From positions 143,846-207,845 of the forward strand of contig NZ_QPII01000007.1 in assembly GCF_003336675.1 (NCBI RefSeq): a stretch of DNA of 64,000 bases, written 5' to 3'. Source of the stretch: Billgrantia montanilacus. Its GTDB lineage: Bacteria; Pseudomonadota; Gammaproteobacteria; Pseudomonadales; Halomonadaceae. A program made the position numbers and the translations under genes. Below the pieces are notes generated by a model. It ran no database searches. It was not told the origin of the DNA and saw nothing but the letters and a program-made list of their open reading frames with translations. Positions 56,715 through 64,000 of this stretch are shown piece after piece (the stretch's first letter is position 1; each line of letters begins with the position of its first letter).

Positions 56715-58037
56715 ATGGACAAGCTACTGACCCTGTGGGAGGGCTCGGGCCTCTACAATCTGGCGCCTGGCCAGGCGGTCATGATCGTGGTGGGCCTGTT
56801 GCTGCTCTACCTGGCGATCCACAAGAAATTCGAGCCGCTGCTGCTGGTGCCGATCGGTTTCGGCGGCATACTCGCCAACATTCCCGAGGCGGGGCTGGCT
56901 ATCTCGGCGCTGGACCAGGCCATCGAGGTGGCCCGGCCGGCCGTGCTGCATCAGATCGCCTCGGCGCTGGGTGCAACGCTCGACCCGCTGGCCGGCGAAG
57001 AGGCGTGGCGAACGACGCTGAAGGCGATTCTCGACAACGGTACCTCGCCGGATCAAGTCCGCGCCGCGCGCGATGTGGCCATGAATGTGGGTTACGGTGA
57101 CGGCTTGCTCTACACCTTCTACGCGGTAGCCGTGTCGTCGGGGATCGCGCCGCTGCTGATCTTCATGGGCGTGGGCGCGATGACCGACTTCGGCCCGCTG
57201 CTGGCCAACCCGCGCACGCTCTTCCTGGGCGCCGCGGCCCAGTTCGGCATCTTCGCTACCCTGTTCGGGGCAGTTGGGATGACCACCCTGGGCTGGATGG
57301 ACTTCTCGCTCAACCAGGCGGCCGCCATCGGTATCATCGGCGGTGCCGATGGCCCTACCTCGATCTACGTTTCCAGCGTGCTGGCCCCGGAACTGCTGGG
57401 GGCGATTGCCGTGGCGGCCTATGGTTACATGGCGCTGGTGCCGCTGATCCAGCCGCCGATCATGAAGCTGCTGACCTCCAAGCGTGAGCGGACCATTGCC
57501 ATGACCCAACTGCGCCCGGTCTCCAAGCTGGAGAAGATCGTCTTCCCGCTCCTGCTGTTGATGCTGGTGGCGCTCTTCCTGCCCGATGCGGCCCCGCTGC
57601 TGGGCATGTTCTGCTTCGGCAACCTGATGCGCGAGTGTGGCGTGGTGGAGCGTCTGACCGATACGGCCCAGAATGCGCTGATCAACATCGTCACCATCGT
57701 GCTGGGGCTGGCGGTTGGCTCCCGGCTGATGGCGGAGAGCTTCCTTGCGGTCGAGACCTTGGGCATCATGGCGCTGGGCATGGTGGCGTTTGCCATTGGC
57801 ACCGCGGCCGGGGTGCTGATGGCCAAGCTCATGAACCTGATGAGCAAGATGCCGATCAACCCGCTGATCGGCGCCGCCGGGGTCTCCGCGGTGCCCATGG
57901 CGGCGCGGGTGGCTAACAAGGTTGGCCTGGAGTCCAATCCCCACAACTTCCTGCTGATGCACGCCATGGGGCCCAACGTGGCGGGGGTGATCGGCTCGGC
58001 GGTGGCAGCGGGGGTAATGATCAAATATCTGGGCTAG
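56715..58037 (+). CDS. oadB: Oxaloacetate decarboxylase beta chain (Na+ pump)
   Basis: 440 aa, about 9-11 transmembrane helices. Family marks: [62 protein letters not shown] (with the functional Asp) and [16 protein letters not shown]. It couples decarboxylation of carboxybiotin to sodium extrusion. It is 12 nt after oadA and followed by a strong terminator. Confidence 0.96.
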   Translation: MDKLLTLWEGSGLYNLAPGQAVMIVVGLLLLYLAIHKKFEPLLLVPIGFGGILANIPEAGLAISALDQAIEVARPAVLHQIASALGATLDPLAGEEAWRTTLKAILDNGTSPDQVRAARDVAMNVGYGDGLLYTFYAVAVSSGIAPLLIFMGVGAMTDFGPLLANPRTLFLGAAAQFGIFATLFGAVGMTTLGWMDFSLNQAAAIGIIGGADGPTSIYVSSVLAPELLGAIAVAAYGYMALVPLIQPPIMKLLTSKRERTIAMTQLRPVSKLEKIVFPLLLLMLVALFLPDAAPLLGMFCFGNLMRECGVVERLTDTAQNALINIVTIVLGLAVGSRLMAESFLAVETLGIMALGMVAFAIGTAAGVLMAKLMNLMSKMPINPLIGAAGVSAVPMAARVANKVGLESNPHNFLLMHAMGPNVAGVIGSAVAAGVMIKYLG

Positions 58038-58061
58038 CGTAGCCGATCTCTTGCCGACGGG

Positions 58062-58094
58062 AAAAAGCCCATCAGGTCGCCTGATGGGCTTTTC
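58062..58094. terminator. Terminator after oadGAB
   Basis: AAAAGCCCATCAGG (58063-58076), loop TCG, CCTGATGGGCTTTT (58080-58093). Symmetric, so it may also end the convergent ferredoxin transcript. Confidence 0.92.
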
Positions 58095-58119
58095 TGTTGA
58101 GGGGGTTGTTGAACCGTCT

Positions 58120-58461
58120 CTATGAACTGGTCACGGTGCCGGGCGTCTTCGAAGCGGCTGGGGTGGCTGCAGCCTCCTGGGCCAGTTCCAGGTCTTCTTC
58201 GACCCAGAGCTGGCAGGCGAGACGATAGCCCTGCTCGAGGCGCGAGCCCAGCATCTTCTTCTCCTTCCAGTTGGGTTCGGCGAGAGACTCCCCACCCTTG
58301 AGCACCTTGCACATGCACTTGGCGCACTTGCCCATGCCGCAGCCATAGCTGAGGTGGGGGTAGGGAAACTGACGAATACCGGCACGCACGACCAGGTTGG
58401 TCTTGGGCTGGACTTCGCCTTCATGCACTTCACCGTTCTTGTGGATCTTGATCAGGGGCAT
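58120..58461 (-). CDS. 2Fe-2S ferredoxin-like protein
   Basis: 113 aa. Plant-type 2Fe-2S ligands Cys41, Cys46, Cys49 (YGCGMGKCAKCMC) and Cys83 (RLACQL). A long Ala/Pro tail (AQEAAATPAASKTPGTVTSS) follows. ATG 58461 has AGGTGA upstream; a GTG three codons earlier lies inside that site and is unlikely. A GGTATACC palindrome lies about 90 nt upstream. The redox partner is unknown. Confidence 0.85.
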   Translation of the reverse strand: MPLIKIHKNGEVHEGEVQPKTNLVVRAGIRQFPYPHLSYGCGMGKCAKCMCKVLKGGESLAEPNWKEKKMLGSRLEQGYRLACQLWVEEDLELAQEAAATPAASKTPGTVTSS

Positions 58462-58546
58462 AGGGGTCACCTAACGTTTTCTGTTTTGCTGCAGCCGACG
58501 GCATTTGGCTGCTGTCCCGGTCGAGAGGCTCAATGTCGTCGCTTTT

Positions 58547-58562
58547 GGTATACCATGTGCCA
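58547..58562. promoter_or_regulatory. GGTATACC operator-like site 1
   Basis: GGTATACCATGTGCCA, an 8-bp palindrome plus 3' extension shared with sites at 61599 and 62491. GTATAC fits the FadR-subfamily GntR half-site pattern. It is upstream of the minus-strand ferredoxin and after the permease terminator. Confidence 0.55.
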
Positions 58563-58610
58563 AATGTGTGAGCCCGTCAAGTCCCTGTGGCCGCTTCGAA
58601 TGCACTGCGA

Positions 58611-58640
58611 TAAAAATCCCGGCGCCACCTGGCGCCGGGA
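58611..58640 (-). terminator. Terminator of the permease/CHR operon
   Basis: TCCCGGCGCC (58617-58626) and GGCGCCGGGA (58631-58640); on the minus strand the stem is followed by TTTTTA. Confidence 0.85.
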
Positions 58641-58669
58641 GGTCAGTACACGGGGCAGCAGTGTACTGT

Positions 58670-60145
58670 CTACATCATCAGTATCACGGCCAGGATGGAT
58701 GCCACGACGATACCCGATATGACCGGTATGAAGTTCCGGCGAACCAGTGCCGTGGGGCTGACCCCGGCTATACCGGCATCGGCGGCGACACCAAAGGCCC
58801 AGGCGGCCAGCGTGCCTCCGCCGGCGAAGATCGCAGCGACCTGACCCAGTGCGGCCAGCACGGTGACATTGACCCCGGCGCCACTGCCCAGAGCGGCAGA
58901 AAGCGAACCAACCAGCGGAAGGCCGGAGAAGCCGGAGCCGTCCATGCCCGAGAGCAGGCCGATGAAGGCCATGCCGAAGGCCAGCATGATCACGTTGCCG
59001 TCGATATATTGGCCAATGTTATTGCCGATATCGAACAGATAGCCCGATGAACCGGTGCCAATCACTTCGGCGGCATGGCTCGGGTGGCCGAGGAAGAAGA
59101 AGCCGGCAATCGGAATGATGGGCGCGAAGATCTTGATGGCGAAGAAGAAACCTTCACGGGTATAGGAGCTGATGCCATCGAGGGCGTGATGGCCATGCGC
59201 GGCAAAGGAGGAGAGTACCAGGAGCACGGTGGCTGTGCCGCCCAGCAGCGCCGTGGCACCGCCACCGCGAATCGCCTGGTCGGGGAGGAAGAGCGCGCGA
59301 TAGATCATCAGTCCGGCGATGCCGATCAGGATCACCGGTACGGCCACGGCAAAGAGGCGGGCATAGGGTCCGGCCTCGGGTGCTTCATCCACGGTTGACG
59401 CCTCTACCGCGGCAGCCCCTACCGACTTGCGTGAAAACACCTCATCGGACTGCGGAGCTTGCAGCACGCCCGAGCGCATGTCGCGGCGCAGGTGGAAGCA
59501 GGCAATGGTGATGGCCACGACGCCGACCGTTACGGAGAACAGCAGCGTATAAGGCAACAGAGTGGCGGTGTCGATGCCGGCGGCGCCGGCGGTAAGGCGG
59601 CTGGCCCCCTGAATGATGGGATCGGCCGACAGGGCCATGCCGTGGCCGAACAGGTTGACAGCCATGGCTGCCCCGATGGCAGGCAGGCCGACCTGCATGG
59701 CGACCGGAATCAGCACGGTACCCACCAGGGCGACGGCAGGGGTGGGCCAGAAAAAGGCAGCGGCGACATACATCGTCACGCCGAGCACGAAGAAGGCGGT
59801 CCAGGGCCCCACCATCAGCTTCTTCATCGGTGCGACCATGAGCCGATCGGCGCCCTGGCTCTGCAGTGATTTCAGCATTGCCACCATCAGGGCGATGACC
59901 AGCATGATATCGAACAGCTCGGTGCCGGCATTCAGCAGGGCCAGAAAGACTACCTGTACCGCAAAGATGACCTGATTGAGCGGGCCTTCATGCTGCGGCT
60001 CTGCGAGCAGGCCAAGCATGAAGATCCCGATGATCGAGGGGATGATGACCCCTTTGCGAAAGCCGATGGAGACGAAAATCGCCAGGATGACCAGCAGGAA
60101 CACCCAGTGCGACGCGGTTAGTTGTACCTGTTCAAGTTGTTCCAT
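58670..60145 (-). CDS. Multi-pass permease, probable ion-transporter-superfamily member
   Basis: A 491-aa integral membrane protein with about 11-12 hydrophobic helices. AAGGTG precedes ATG 60145. Notable runs: WPTPAVALVGTVLIPVAMQVGLPAIGAAMAVNLFGHG, SGMDGSGFSGLPLVGSL and the C-terminal AAWAFGVAADAGIAGVSP. The proline/glycine re-entrant-like segments and length recall the citrate/ArsB-NhaD ion transporter superfamily, but I cannot assign a substrate or family firmly. It is last in the CHR-CHR-permease run with a 212-nt gap and ends at a strong terminator. Confidence 0.7.
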   Translation of the reverse strand: MEQLEQVQLTASHWVFLLVILAIFVSIGFRKGVIIPSIIGIFMLGLLAEPQHEGPLNQVIFAVQVVFLALLNAGTELFDIMLVIALMVAMLKSLQSQGADRLMVAPMKKLMVGPWTAFFVLGVTMYVAAAFFWPTPAVALVGTVLIPVAMQVGLPAIGAAMAVNLFGHGMALSADPIIQGASRLTAGAAGIDTATLLPYTLLFSVTVGVVAITIACFHLRRDMRSGVLQAPQSDEVFSRKSVGAAAVEASTVDEAPEAGPYARLFAVAVPVILIGIAGLMIYRALFLPDQAIRGGGATALLGGTATVLLVLSSFAAHGHHALDGISSYTREGFFFAIKIFAPIIPIAGFFFLGHPSHAAEVIGTGSSGYLFDIGNNIGQYIDGNVIMLAFGMAFIGLLSGMDGSGFSGLPLVGSLSAALGSGAGVNVTVLAALGQVAAIFAGGGTLAAWAFGVAADAGIAGVSPTALVRRNFIPVISGIVVASILAVILMM

Positions 60146-60252
60146 ATTGCACCTTGGATTGTGTTTGTCAGGTTTGGGGTAGCGTTGTTCTTGTTGATCG
60201 CTGCCTTGTTGGAGTGCCGTTACGCCAGTCAGGCGAAGGGCTTCGGCGCGCC

Positions 60253-60286
60253 TTCCAGCATGTGATTCGCTTCCAGCATGTGATTC
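60253..60286. repeat. Tandem direct repeat upstream of the permease
   Basis: TTCCAGCATGTGATTC occurs at 60253-60268 and 60271-60286 (18-bp period), about 110 nt before the permease start on the minus strand. Could be a paired regulator site. Confidence 0.7.
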
Positions 60287-60357
60287 AAAGAGGCATCGGC
60301 TGCATGGGTGTTCTCCAGTCTGGTCAATGGTCAGCCTGTTCCCAGGCTGCCTGAGGG

Positions 60358-60888
60358 TTAGCCCAGCATGACGGCGCCATAGAGCAGTGCGCCCAGTACC
60401 ACGAATGCGGGGTGTGTTCTGAAGCGAAGCAGCGCGATGGCCGCCGCCGCAGCGATCAGTAGCGTGTGAGCCAGGCCGGCCCCATCGACACCTTCCATGA
60501 AGAAACTGGCCACCAGCCAGGCCATCATCATCGCGATGACGGGGCGAACCCACTGGCTCATGCGCTTCACGCGCGGCGAGTCTCGGTGGCGATAAAGCAA
60601 GCCCAGTGTGCCCAGCATCAGCAGCAGCGAGGGAACGACCGTGGCAAAGACCGCCACCAGAGCGCCGCCGGTGCCGGCGACCTCATAACCCACATAGCCA
60701 GCCATCTTGGTGGCGATGGGGCTTGGCAGGGCATTGCCCAGCGCCAGGATCTCGGCGAACTCCTGCCCGCTCATCCAGCCGTAACGGCCGACCACTTCAG
60801 CCTCTATCAGCGGGATGATGGCCGGGCCCCCGCCATAGCCGATGATGTTGGGGATGAAGAAGGCGAGGAAGAGCTCGGCGTGGATCAT
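60358..60888 (-). CDS. Short-chain CHR (chromate transporter family) protein, second of pair
   Basis: 176 aa, one CHR domain, 4-5 helices. GYGGGPAIIPLIEAEVVGRYGWMSGQEFAEILALGNALPSPIATKMAGYVGY is the family signature with the glycine-rich and PSPIATK motifs. Short CHR proteins act as adjacent pairs with opposite topology. Its ATG overlaps the partner's stop by 4 nt. The substrate may not be chromate here. Confidence 0.88.
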   Translation of the reverse strand: MIHAELFLAFFIPNIIGYGGGPAIIPLIEAEVVGRYGWMSGQEFAEILALGNALPSPIATKMAGYVGYEVAGTGGALVAVFATVVPSLLLMLGTLGLLYRHRDSPRVKRMSQWVRPVIAMMMAWLVASFFMEGVDGAGLAHTLLIAAAAAIALLRFRTHPAFVVLGALLYGAVMLG

Positions 60889-61457
60889 GGCGCCGCTCCT
60901 TCTGCCGACTTCGCTTTCGGCGCCGGCTGCAGCAATGCCGTAACGAGGATGGCGCCGATGACCCAGCCGGGGTGGATGCCGAGCCAGTAGATGAGCCCGC
61001 CGGCGATGGCTGCCATTCCCAGGCTCACCGTCCAGCCGAGCGCCAGGCGGGACTTGTGCAGGAAGTCCCAGGCGAGCTGGGCCATCATCACCATGACGAC
61101 GGGAACCACGCCTTGTCCCATGCCGTGGATCCAGCTCACGTCACGGTAGTGACTGAACAGCCCCAACATGAGAATCATCGCCACGATCATCGGCAGTATC
61201 ACAGCGAGCACGGCATTGGCACAGCCGGCTACGCCGCCGATGCGATAGCCGATGTAGCCCGGCATCTTGGTGGCAATGGGGCCGGGCAGGGTATTGGCGA
61301 TGGCAAGGATGTCGGCAAACTCCTCGTCTTCCAGCCAGCCGTGACGCTTGACCACTTCCTGGTGTACCAAAGGGATCATGGAAGGGCCTCCACCAAACCC
61401 CAGCAGGCCGATTCGGAGGAAGGAAAAAAATAGTCTGCCCTGTATCGGCCCGCTCAT
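60885..61457 (-). CDS. Short-chain CHR (chromate transporter family) protein, first of pair
   Basis: 190 aa. LLGFGGGPSMIPLVHQEVVKRHGWLEDEEFADILAIANTLPGPIATKMPGYIGYRIGG is the CHR domain hallmark. AAGGAAGAG precedes ATG 61457. It is divergent from the gntR gene, with a 178-nt shared intergenic region carrying a GGTATACC site, suggesting regulation by that GntR protein. Confidence 0.9.
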   Translation of the reverse strand: MSGPIQGRLFFSFLRIGLLGFGGGPSMIPLVHQEVVKRHGWLEDEEFADILAIANTLPGPIATKMPGYIGYRIGGVAGCANAVLAVILPMIVAMILMLGLFSHYRDVSWIHGMGQGVVPVVMVMMAQLAWDFLHKSRLALGWTVSLGMAAIAGGLIYWLGIHPGWVIGAILVTALLQPAPKAKSAEGAAP

Positions 61458-61598
61458 GACGTGCTCTTCCTTGCTGGGCTTATTCTGAATAAACGCATTG
61501 AAATCATCATCATACTGGCATCCAGTTGTGCGTTTTACTGGTAATAATCGATTATTTGACCTAGAATATGATGCACATGAGAGGGTCGTCAAGACTCC

Positions 61599-61614
61599 GG
61601 TATACCAAATCCCA
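61599..61614 (+). promoter_or_regulatory. GGTATACC operator-like site 2
   Basis: GGTATACCAAATCCCA, 37 nt before the gntR ATG and in the shared region with the divergent CHR pair: a natural autoregulatory position. Confidence 0.65.
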
Positions 61615-61635
61615 GAGTTTTTTTGGAAGCACGCC

Positions 61636-62289
61636 ATGACACAGAATGCAAAGCAGCCGGGCGCTACGGCATCGAGCAGGATTTTCGAGGTCCTGCGACA
61701 GGATCTGCTCAATGGACGATTCGGGGCCGGCGAGAGGCTATCGATCAGTTCGCTGAAGGAGACCTACCAGGTCGGGCTAAGTCCGCTGCGCGAAGCGCTA
61801 AACCGGCTGGCGGCCTATGGCCTGCTGCGCCAGGAGAACCAGCGCGGCTTTCGGGTGCTTGAGCTGACCCGGCGTGAGCTCGACGACATTACCGAGATGC
61901 GCCGCCAGATGGAGGGCATGGCGATCGAGCGTGCCATCGCCCACGGCGACGAGGAGTGGGAGTCCCAGCTGCTGGCGGCCAATCATCGCCTGACCCGCGC
62001 CGGGGACTCGACCCCGTTGCGCGAGTGGGAGCAGCTGCATACGCGGTTTCACAATGCCCTGGTGGCGCCCTGCGGTTCGGTCTGGCTGCTGCGCTTCATC
62101 AGCCAGTTGCACGACCAGTTCGACCGTTATCGGCGAGTCGCGCCCAGCGACCCGGAGCTGAGGCAGCGGCTCGATGCCCAGCACGGCGAGCTCGTGGAAC
62201 TGGCGCTGGCGCGCGATGCGAACGGGGCTCGCGCACTGATCGAGGAGCACATCACGCTCTCCAGCCAGGTGGCTCAGCGCAGCTGCTAG
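61636..62289 (+). CDS. GntR-family transcriptional regulator, FCD (FadR) subfamily
   Basis: 217 aa. N-terminal winged helix (about 14-76: IFEVLRQDLLNGRFGAGERLSISSLKETYQVGLSPLREALNRLAAYGLLRQENQRGFRV) and a C-terminal FCD ligand domain (about 85-205, with EMRRQMEGMAIERA and HTRFHNALV carrying likely metal-binding His/Asp). ATG 61636 has GGAAG upstream. The ligand is unknown; neighbours suggest an amide/N-containing or carboxylate compound. Confidence 0.9.
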   Translation: MTQNAKQPGATASSRIFEVLRQDLLNGRFGAGERLSISSLKETYQVGLSPLREALNRLAAYGLLRQENQRGFRVLELTRRELDDITEMRRQMEGMAIERAIAHGDEEWESQLLAANHRLTRAGDSTPLREWEQLHTRFHNALVAPCGSVWLLRFISQLHDQFDRYRRVAPSDPELRQRLDAQHGELVELALARDANGARALIEEHITLSSQVAQRSC

Positions 62290-62602
62290 GCCCAGGCTGT
62301 AAACTGGCGGTGTTCGCCGTTCTCTAGAATGGCGGCAGGGTGTGTCGCCGACAGTAGCGCACTCGCCCTTACCCGGGGTAGTCAGGCGCCTTGGGTCGTA
62401 GGCCTGGCTTGAAGGCATGGGCTATGAATGGCAGGAAGTGCTGCGCCGGGCTTTACAGTGAGACTGGGATTGCGCTAGTTTCAGACGTACGGTATACCAT
62501 ATGCCATTAACTGTATGGCCCCGACGACGACACCAGGGTCTGCCTTGAGGCGCCAGGAGGCAGGATGGCCGCCAACGGGGCAAGGCCCGAGAGGAGAGCC
62601 GG
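62290..62602 (+). promoter_or_regulatory. Gene-free region before the creatininase gene, with promoter
   Basis: 313 nt with no credible open frame. It includes a predicted promoter TTGCGC (62470-62475), 17-bp spacer, TATACC (62493-62498), whose -10 lies inside the third GGTATACC site, so a bound GntR protein would block it. GAGGAGAG precedes the creatininase ATG. Confidence 0.55.
62491..62506 (+). promoter_or_regulatory. GGTATACC operator-like site 3
   Basis: GGTATACCATATGCCA, differing from site 1 by one base over 16. It overlaps the predicted -10 box of the creatininase gene. Confidence 0.65.
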
Positions 62603-63388
62603 ATGAACGGTTTCGTACTGACCGAGATGACCTGGCCTGAGGTCGAGGAAGCGCTGAAGACCGCCCGCATGGCCATCATTCCGGTGGGCGCCCATGAGCA
62701 GCATGGGCCGCACATGAATGAAAGCTGTGATGCGGTGCTGGCCACCGAGATGGCCAGGCGCCTCGCCACTGCGCTCCATCCCGACGTCATGGTCACACCT
62801 ACCGTCAACATGGGGGTGTCACCGCATCACATGAATTTCCCGGGAACCATCAGCCTGCGGCCCGAAACCCTGCTGGCACTCTTGCGGGACATGGTGGAAT
62901 CGCTGAAACGGCATGGCATCACCCGTGTGCTTTTCCTGAATGGCCATGGCGGTAACCAGTCGACCCTTGGCCTGGCCTGCACCAGCCTTACCCAGGAGCT
63001 CGGTGTGGCGTGCTACTTCGCCAAGACCACCGCTGCCGCCAAGACGGCGATGAAGGCGCACATCCACTCGACACTCTATGGCCACAGCTGCGAGCGCGAG
63101 GTGTCGGAGGCCTATTACCTGGCGCCCCACCTGGTCCGCCCCGAGAGGCTGGAGAAGGGAGACATCGTCACCGGCGGGCGTTGGGAGGGGCTGCGCCCCG
63201 GCAATCCCATCCAGGGTTTCTACCATTACGAGGAGATGACCCGTAACGGCTGCATCGGGGATGCCACCCAGGCCAGCTACGAGATCGGCCAGGCGATCGT
63301 CGAGGAGGCGCTGGAAGGGCTGACGACGGCGGTCAGGGAGATTCTTGCCGAGCCGGTCGAGACGGCGGCACCAGTGGAACTTGCCTGA
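62603..63388 (+). CDS. Creatininase-family amidohydrolase
   Basis: 261 aa. Metal site residues line up with creatininase: Glu32 and His34 in VGAHEQHGPHM, Asp43 in ESCDAVLA, His115 in LNGHGGNQS, and a late Glu in CEREVSEAYYL. The family hydrolyses cyclic amides (creatinine, and in FAPy/lactam relatives other ring or formamide bonds). The true substrate is unknown. Good RBS (GAGGAGAG). Preceded by a GntR gene and a GGTATACC operator. Confidence 0.88.
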   Translation: MNGFVLTEMTWPEVEEALKTARMAIIPVGAHEQHGPHMNESCDAVLATEMARRLATALHPDVMVTPTVNMGVSPHHMNFPGTISLRPETLLALLRDMVESLKRHGITRVLFLNGHGGNQSTLGLACTSLTQELGVACYFAKTTAAAKTAMKAHIHSTLYGHSCEREVSEAYYLAPHLVRPERLEKGDIVTGGRWEGLRPGNPIQGFYHYEEMTRNGCIGDATQASYEIGQAIVEEALEGLTTAVREILAEPVETAAPVELA

Positions 63389-63463
63389 GATCGGCCTTCG
63401 ATGCCGCTATCGGACGAAGCCGCCCGGAGGCATACCACTACAATGACGAAAGAGGGCACTGTT

Positions 63464-63772
63464 ATGTACATCATCCTGACAAGCAAGTCCGACGAGTATG
63501 ATGCCAGGCCGGACAGCGGCATCTCCCCGGTCGAGTCCTATGCGTACTATTTCTACGGCAAGAAGAAAGCGGACTTCACCATCGCCGAAGTCGCTGCCGA
63601 TGGCAGCCGGGTCAGCATCGTCGAGTGTGGCGACAACGGACAGACCAACAGCGTACCGATCAAGTTTTTCGAGAAGTTCGCGACCGTGGATGAGGCTCGC
63701 CAGGAGCTGAAGCAGCTGGTCACCTTCGGCACCATCGATACGCGCCTCGAGAGGGTTGCAGCGGTGTCATAA
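63464..63772 (+). CDS. Hypothetical protein, 102 aa
   Basis: A small soluble protein, MYIILTSKSDEYDARP..., with no signal peptide or membrane helix. Mixed alpha/beta pattern with ADFTIAEVAADGSRVSIVEC and a C-terminal helical VDEARQELKQLVTFG. AGAGGG about 8 nt before ATG 63464 favours this start over ATG 63443. I do not recognise the family. A terminator-like hairpin follows. Confidence 0.65.
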   Translation: MYIILTSKSDEYDARPDSGISPVESYAYYFYGKKKADFTIAEVAADGSRVSIVECGDNGQTNSVPIKFFEKFATVDEARQELKQLVTFGTIDTRLERVAAVS

Positions 63773-63796
63773 CCGACTGTTCGCCATTCGCGATAC

Positions 63797-63824
63797 AGCC
63801 CCGTGGGTCTCTCACGGGGCTTTC
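63797..63824 (+). terminator. Terminator after the hypothetical gene
   Basis: AGCCCCGTG (63797-63805) and CACGGGGCT (63813-63821) then TTCTG; the U-run is short. Confidence 0.65.
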
Positions 63825-63880
63825 TGCATACTGGCTGACTGCTTGCTGTAGGTGCGTCGACTTGGCCAGGGGGCCCAGGC

Positions 63881-64000
63881 TGAAGTGACCCCCTCCAGAG
63901 CTGCACAGGCTATAGTGCAGCGATCAGGAGGACAGGATGAACGACGACAACCCCATCAAGCGATGGACCGCGAAGCGCAAGGCTGCCGTGGTCATGGACA
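63881..64000 (+). mobile_element. Possible left end of an IS3-family insertion sequence
   Basis: The sequence from 63881 (TGAAGTGACCCCC) resembles IS3-type ends beginning TGA with a C-run, and an orfA-like frame starts 56 nt further on. The right end and target duplication are outside the window, so the boundary is tentative. Confidence 0.4.
63937..64000 (+). CDS. Transposase orfA-like protein, N-terminal 21 residues
   Basis: AGGAGGACAGG precedes ATG 63937. The visible peptide includes IKRWTAKRKAAVVMD, which resembles the N-terminus of helix-turn-helix orfA proteins of IS3-type elements (RWTA-RKAALV-D pattern). Truncated by the window edge, so identity is provisional. Confidence 0.5.
   Translation, partial: MNDDNPIKRWTAKRKAAVVMD

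Overview
The window looks like one contiguous piece of a gammaproteobacterial chromosome, most likely Halomonas or a close relative (Halomonadaceae, Oceanospirillales). Reasons: high GC throughout, Pseudomonas-like gene orders (pilMNOPQ-aroK-aroB-gltBD, ubiEJB-hisE-tatABC, pyrG-kdsA-eno-fdxA, mutS-pncC-recA-recX-alaS-lysC-csrA-tRNAs), a gacA/csrA-type regulatory locus, a sodium-pumping oxaloacetate decarboxylase and many acidic proteins. The genus is an inference from gene content; no rRNA is present.

Layout. 1-4266 (+): end of ubiD, fre, folM, a 40-aa membrane protein, then a class I DAHP synthase preceded by two aromatic-rich leader peptides and an intrinsic terminator, followed by a DUF3087 membrane protein. 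4263-5285 (-): hemB, divergent from elbB (+). 6189-11641 (-): DUF971, ubiE, ubiJ, ubiB, hisE, tatA, tatB, tatC, closed by a strong terminator. 11896-18779 (-): priA, argS, a SPOR protein, hslV, hslU. 18926-20696 (+): rpmE and a malic enzyme. 20807-24211 (-): a DUF481 outer-membrane protein and the bifunctional penicillin-binding protein mrcA, divergent from 24478-31122 (+) pilMNOPQ-aroK-aroB. 31560-42139 (+): gltB, gltD, a YjlB-like cupin, pyrG, kdsA, eno.

42197-42628 (+) holds what I read as an unannotated CsrB/RsmZ-type small RNA: a GacA-box-like palindrome, a sigma70 promoter about 180 bp downstream, at least fourteen GGA motifs, several in hairpin loops, and a strong terminator. Its expected partner CsrA is encoded 10 kb away in the same window. 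fdxA and mutS (-) follow, then pncC, recA (with SOS box), recX, alaS, lysC, csrA, tRNA-Ser(GCT) and two identical tRNA-Arg(ACG) genes (+). dusC (-) is divergent from oadG-oadA-oadB (+).

58120-63388 is the more accessory part: a 2Fe-2S ferredoxin, a multi-pass permease and two short CHR (chromate-transporter-family) proteins on the minus strand, then a GntR/FCD regulator and a creatininase-family amidohydrolase on the plus strand. Three intergenic copies of a GGTATACC palindrome with a conserved 3' extension link these genes into a probable small regulon of unknown substrate. The right edge enters what is probably an insertion sequence (start of an IS3-type orfA).

The most interesting items are the tandem aromatic-leader control region in front of the DAHP synthase, the CsrB-like RNA, and the GntR/permease/CHR/creatininase cluster with its shared operator.
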